Positions 5,244 through 8,148 of a stretch of 8,148 nucleotides of DNA are shown here, one piece after another; within the stretch, counting starts at the first letter, position 1; every line of letters starts with the position of its first letter. Source of the DNA: an uncultured Collinsella sp. (GTDB lineage: Bacteria > Actinomycetota > Coriobacteriia > Coriobacteriales > Coriobacteriaceae); NCBI GenBank assembly GCA_900549355.1, contig UROA01000087.1, positions 1 through 8,148 on the forward strand, given 5' to 3'. The position numbers and the translations under genes were made by a program. The notes beneath the pieces were generated by a model. The model worked only from the letters and a program-made list of their open reading frames with translations. It made no database searches and was not told the origin of the DNA.

Positions 5244-6497
5244 ATGGAAAGACGCGAACATACATACGGTTATGAGGATGCCTTGGGCGTCACGCCGCCT
5301 CCCTGGACGGGTCCAGCGGTGGGCCTGATGGACCTCGATGCGTTTTTTGCGAGCGTGGAGATGCTCGACCATCCCGAATGGCGCGGAAAACCGCTCATCG
5401 TGGGCGGAGACGCCGATTCGCGTGGCGTCGTGTCCACGTGTTCATATGAGGCACGTCGCTTTGGCGTGCACTCCGCCATGCCCTCGGCCGAGGCACGGCG
5501 TCTGTGTCCTCAGGCCATTTGGACACACGGGCACTTCGACCGCTACCGCGAGGTGAGCGCGCAGGTCATGGCGATTCTCGCCGACGAGACCCCGCGCGTG
5601 GAGCGCGTATCCATCGACGAAGCCTTTATCGATATCACACCGGGTCGCTTTGCGCCCGAAGACCCGCTGCTGGTTGCGCGACGTATAAGCGACCGCGTGG
5701 CAGGACTGGGAGTGACCTGTTCCATTGGCGTGGGCTGCAACAAGACGGTCGCAAAGATCGCAAGCGAGCGTGACAAGCCGTTTGGATTGACGATTGTGCG
5801 CCCCGGAACCGAGCAGCGCTTTTTGGCCGCGCTGCCGGTATCTGCCATGAGCGGCATCGGACGCTCGGCCGAGGAGCGACTGCGCCGCATGCGCATCTAC
5901 ACCCTCGGCGAGCTTTCGCGCGCGCCTGAGTCCACACTGGCCTCTATTTTTGGCGTCAACGGCGAACGCATGCGCCAGCGTGCGCTGGGACTCGAAATCT
6001 CCGAAGTCACGAGTCTCGATGAAGAGCGCGAGGTCAAGTCGGTCAGCAATGAACGCACCTTTGCTAAAGATTTAACTGAGCGTGGGGATATTGAGGCGGC
6101 GATTGCGCTGTTGGGAGAGTCAGTGGGACGCCGCCTGCGCCGTCAGGGACTAACGGGCGCCACGGTGACGCTCAAGCTCAAGTATTCGTATGGAAGCGGG
6201 CGTACGGCACAGCGCCGGCTGCCTCATCCGACCGACGATGAGAACATCTTCGTGGCGGTTGCACTCGAACTGCTCGACAACATCTGGCAGGAAGGCATGC
6301 ATGTTCGCTTAGCAGGCATCGGTATGAGCGACTTCGACCACCAAGGCGGCATCCAGACCGACCTGTTCTGCGAGATCGATGACCGCGGGGCCCAATCCAG
6401 CGACCGCCGCGACCTCTCCGTCGCCATCGACGCCGTCCGAGACAAATTCGGCGACACCGTCCTTTCCTTCGGCCGCCAATCCCGCTTCAACGATTAA
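5244..6497 (+). CDS. dinB: DNA polymerase IV (Y-family)
   Basis: DinB is an error-prone translesion polymerase that copies past damaged bases and is usually part of the SOS response. The 417-residue protein begins its catalytic core with VGLMDLDAFFASVE (26-39), where Asp30 binds metal and Phe35 is at the steric-gate position. STCSYEARRFGVHSAMPS (64-81) and the catalytic SIDEAFID (123-130, Asp125-Glu126) follow. The thumb (SGIGRSAEERLRRM) and the little-finger domain come next. QTDLF (371-375) is a typical sliding-clamp binding motif, followed by AIDAVRDKFGDTVL. The chosen ATG adds about 24 residues before the core compared with E. coli DinB. It has no ribosome site but sits just after TATACT, which suggests a leaderless mRNA. 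A later GTG (codon 26) would leave too little of the first strand. The gene is divergent from rpsP and convergent with rsfS. Its last 120 bases are unusually C-rich. Confidence 0.95.
   Translation: MERREHTYGYEDALGVTPPPWTGPAVGLMDLDAFFASVEMLDHPEWRGKPLIVGGDADSRGVVSTCSYEARRFGVHSAMPSAEARRLCPQAIWTHGHFDRYREVSAQVMAILADETPRVERVSIDEAFIDITPGRFAPEDPLLVARRISDRVAGLGVTCSIGVGCNKTVAKIASERDKPFGLTIVRPGTEQRFLAALPVSAMSGIGRSAEERLRRMRIYTLGELSRAPESTLASIFGVNGERMRQRALGLEISEVTSLDEEREVKSVSNERTFAKDLTERGDIEAAIALLGESVGRRLRRQGLTGATVTLKLKYSYGSGRTAQRRLPHPTDDENIFVAVALELLDNIWQEGMHVRLAGIGMSDFDHQGGIQTDLFCEIDDRGAQSSDRRDLSVAIDAVRDKFGDTVLSFGRQSRFND
5255..5268 (+). promoter_or_regulatory. LexA (SOS) box-like site at the dinB start
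   Basis: CGAACATACATACG matches 11 of 14 positions of the Gram-positive-type SOS box CGAACATATGTTCG. The left half is perfect and the right half degenerate. It lies 17 nt downstream of the -10 hexamer, where a bound repressor could block transcription. dinB is a classic SOS gene, which makes the match more plausible, but the weak right half leaves it tentative. Confidence 0.35.
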
Positions 6498-6509
6498 CCG
6501 CCTTTGGGC

Positions 6510-6552
6510 AAAAAGAAAGCCGGGCAGGCGCGGAAAACCGCACCTGCCCGGC
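6510..6552 (-). terminator. Intrinsic terminator between dinB and rsfS
   Basis: The arms GCCGGGCAGGCGCGG (6519-6533) and CCGCACCTGCCCGGC (6538-6552) pair over 14 of 15 positions with an AAAA loop on the plus strand. On the minus strand the stem is followed by TTTCTTTTT (6518-6510), the classic form, so it ends the nadD-yqeK-rsfS transcript. Read on the plus strand it ends dinB too, but without a U-run, so it may only act weakly or as a 3' end stabiliser there. Confidence 0.85.
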
Positions 6553-6593
6553 GATATGCGTGAGGGTAGCTAAACCCCGTCTCAAATGAGCTA

Positions 6594-7049
6594 CTAGAGG
6601 AGGTTGAGGGGGAGCTGGGGAGCGTCACCCCAGAGCTTTTCGAGACGGTAGAAGTCGCGCGCCTCGGGAGTGAAGACGTGGACGACAACCGAACCATAGT
6701 CCATGAGCATCCAGGTCTTCTGCTCGCGACCCTCGATGGAGAACGGGTGCTCGCCGCAAGCCTCGGCGACCTTCTCCTCGATCTCATCGACGATAGAATC
6801 GACCTGGCGGTTGTTGGTACCGGTGGCAAGCACAAAGTAGTCGCATACGTCGGAAAGCTCGGTCAGGTCGAGCACCTGAACGTCCTCGCCCTTCTTGTCG
6901 TAGGCGGCCTGCGCGGCGGCGCGGGCGACATCCTCGGCGGCGACACCGCTCGCGGACAGCGAGGCGGCAGTGCGGTCGGACGTGGCGACGAAGCTCTTGT
7001 GCTCCACACCTTCAAGAATCTGCTCGCCGGTCATGGTCTCGTCGGCCAT
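6594..7049 (-). CDS. rsfS: Ribosomal silencing factor RsfS
   Basis: RsfS (Iojap/YbeB family) binds ribosomal protein uL14 on the 50S subunit and blocks joining with 30S, lowering translation during starvation. The 151-residue protein has the core from about 39 to 145: ARAAAQAAYDKKGEDVQVLDL, then DVCDYFVLATGTNNRQVDSI (67-86), EGREQKTWMLMDYGSVVVHVF (106-126) and ARDFYRLEKLWGDAP. An N-terminal part of about 38 residues precedes the core and is not typical of the family (about 105-120 residues). The ATG at 7049 has AAAGAGG about 6 nt upstream; a second ATG lies at codon 6. It follows yqeK after 27 nt and precedes the terminator, so it is the last gene of a nadD-yqeK-rsfS operon, an arrangement known in Gram-positives. 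Confidence 0.94.
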   Translation of the reverse strand: MADETMTGEQILEGVEHKSFVATSDRTAASLSASGVAAEDVARAAAQAAYDKKGEDVQVLDLTELSDVCDYFVLATGTNNRQVDSIVDEIEEKVAEACGEHPFSIEGREQKTWMLMDYGSVVVHVFTPEARDFYRLEKLWGDAPQLPLNLL

Positions 7050-7076
7050 GGAATACCTCTTTCTAGACAGCCCGAG

Positions 7077-7685
7077 CTAGCGCAGCTGGGCGTAATGGTT
7101 GTAAATCGTAATAGCTGTGGGATAAAGATAGCGCCCGGACTGGATCACATAGACCAAACCCTGCGCAAAACAGGAGAAGAACAACTCATCGAGCGTCGAC
7201 TCCCCCACCATCTTGCGCAGCGCATGCGCATAGTCGCCGTGGCGGTTGGGCTCGATGGCATCGGCCACAAAGACCACCATATCGAGCGGCGTCATGTCGC
7301 AGGCACCCACGGTGTGACGGTCGACAGCCTGGAAAACGGCCGGCGACAGCTCGGGAAAAAGCTGCGGAAGCTCATAGGCGGCAACAGGGCCATGCAAAAG
7401 CGGCGTCGCGGCGGAAGGAGAGCCGGCAATCTTAATGCCGTAATGCAGAGCGCGTGTGACCAGCTCGTCGTCGGAGAGCACTTTGTCCCAGTCATGGATC
7501 AGGCCGGCGGCAGCGGCATCAAAGCGGTCAACGCCGTAGACCTCGGCCAGATGAAGTGCGGTCTCGGCAACACCCAGCGAATGCACATAGCGCTTGCGCT
7601 TATCCTTCATGCGAACATCGAGCAGCTCTTGAATGCGCTTGAGCAGCGCGCGCTCATCGCCCTCAAACTGATCCTCTACCGACAA
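7077..7685 (-). CDS. yqeK: HD-domain hydrolase, YqeK family (probable diadenosine tetraphosphatase)
   Basis: YqeK proteins of Gram-positives are HD-domain metal enzymes that split Ap4A symmetrically into two ADP. Visible HD residues are His35 (RYVHSLGVA), His64-Asp65 (GLIHDWDK), His98 (LLHGPVAA), His124 (VDRHTVG) and Asp142 (FVADAIEP). The usual HDIAK reads HDWDK here, but the metal ligands are intact. The length of 202 residues is close to the family norm. The start is a TTG at 7685 with GGGGG 6 nt upstream. An ATG overlapping the nadD stop (7698) is in another frame, and the next in-frame ATG (codon 26) would cut the first helix. It lies 12 nt after nadD, a frequent pair. Substrate is inferred from the family, not from the sequence. 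Confidence 0.88.
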   Translation of the reverse strand: MSVEDQFEGDERALLKRIQELLDVRMKDKRKRYVHSLGVAETALHLAEVYGVDRFDAAAAGLIHDWDKVLSDDELVTRALHYGIKIAGSPSAATPLLHGPVAAYELPQLFPELSPAVFQAVDRHTVGACDMTPLDMVVFVADAIEPNRHGDYAHALRKMVGESTLDELFFSCFAQGLVYVIQSGRYLYPTAITIYNHYAQLR

Positions 7686-7697
7686 CGTAGACCCCCA

Positions 7698-8148
7698 TCA
7701 CTCAAAATCTTCTTGGCCCAAATCGGCATATAGCCTGCGTTTGCGAATGTAGCCGAGCACGGACTCGCTCGTAAGATAGCGCACGCTCATACCACGAGCA
7801 ACTCGCTTACGAATGTTCGTCGAGCTGATCGCCAGCGCCGGAATCTGAATATAGCGCACGTCGAACGGCAGCCCCGACTCTTTGATTCGGGCACGCGCCG
7901 TATCGATATCAAAGCCCGGTCGTGTCGCCGCAATAAAGGTAGCAAGCTCAGCGATTCGTTCGGCATCATGCCAAGTCACAATATCGATAATCGCGTCGGC
8001 GCCCGTAATAAAGTAGAGCTTTACCTGCGGCGGGTAAAAGTCGCGAAGGGCATGAAGCGTATCGGCCGTATAGGTTACACCCGGACGGTCGATCTCGAAC
8101 CGGCTCGCCCAAAAAGCCCGGTTCGGGGCGGGGGGGGGGAGGGCGAGT
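7698..8148 (-). CDS. nadD: Nicotinate-nucleotide adenylyltransferase, 5'-truncated by the window edge
   Basis: NadD joins nicotinate mononucleotide and ATP to make deamido-NAD in NAD synthesis. The visible C-terminal part reads FEIDRPGVTYTADTL, then FITGADAIIDIVTWHDAERI, FIAATRPGFDID, and the nucleotide-binding ISSTNIRKRV, ending in YIRKRRLY. These are clear family motifs. The N-terminal GGTFDPIHxGH half is outside the window. A GTG at 7979 is internal and not the start, because the homology continues upstream of it. The last ~30 bases give a proline-rich translation from a run of ten G (8130-8139) and a suspicious NRAFWASRFEI where relatives have roughly NPxFExSRFEI, so the right edge probably holds base errors. 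It heads the yqeK-rsfS operon; its promoter is not in view. Confidence 0.92.
   Translation of the reverse strand, partial: LALPPPAPNRAFWASRFEIDRPGVTYTADTLHALRDFYPPQVKLYFITGADAIIDIVTWHDAERIAELATFIAATRPGFDIDTARARIKESGLPFDVRYIQIPALAISSTNIRKRVARGMSVRYLTSESVLGYIRKRRLYADLGQEDFE

Noticed and set aside
6566..6594. GTAGCT/AGCTAC inverted repeat at the rsfS stop
   Set aside because: Six pairs with a loop of 17 bases is weak. The nearby 15-bp hairpin explains termination.
6678..7733. Plus-strand open frame of 351 codons opposite rsfS and yqeK
   Set aside because: It spans two real minus-strand genes and their gap, and has no recognisable domain.

Overview
The window is about 60% G+C and carries eleven recognisable genes, all housekeeping families. 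The GlyRS is split into separate alpha and beta subunits. Gene order, alanine-rich proteins and frequent TTG/GTG starts suggest a gut Coriobacteriia such as Collinsella; this is inference from family resemblance and was not checked by a search. Both ends look like the ends of an assembled contig: the left ~107 bases belong to a different sequence, and the right end runs into a ten-base G homopolymer.

Layout, left to right. (1) Bases 1-125 encode, on the plus strand, the membrane-anchored N-terminus of a sensor-like protein. It abuts the cut 3' part of glyS, with 18 bases readable as either gene. (2) A minus-strand block runs from 5042 down to the junction: rpsP, khpA, rimM, trmD, lepB, then glyQ and glyS. 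Gaps are -1 to 10 nt, except 59 nt before glyQ. It couples ribosome assembly (S16, RimM, KhpA), tRNA maturation and charging (TrmD, GlyQS) and signal peptide cleavage (LepB). (3) A 201-bp divergent intergenic region (5043-5243) holds candidate promoters both ways, an 8-bp inverted repeat and a LexA-like box. (4) dinB (DNA polymerase IV) runs on the plus strand and looks leaderless. (5) A strong hairpin terminator separates convergent dinB from a second minus-strand operon, nadD-yqeK-rsfS, with nadD cut by the right edge.

I see no mobile element, CRISPR array, tRNA, rRNA or new system. The points worth checking are the chimeric left end, the leaderless dinB start with its SOS-like box, the hairpin around the khpA stop and rimM start, and the run of non-ATG starts. 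Long plus-strand open frames opposite glyS/glyQ, trmD and rsfS/yqeK are antisense shadows caused by GC-rich codon bias.
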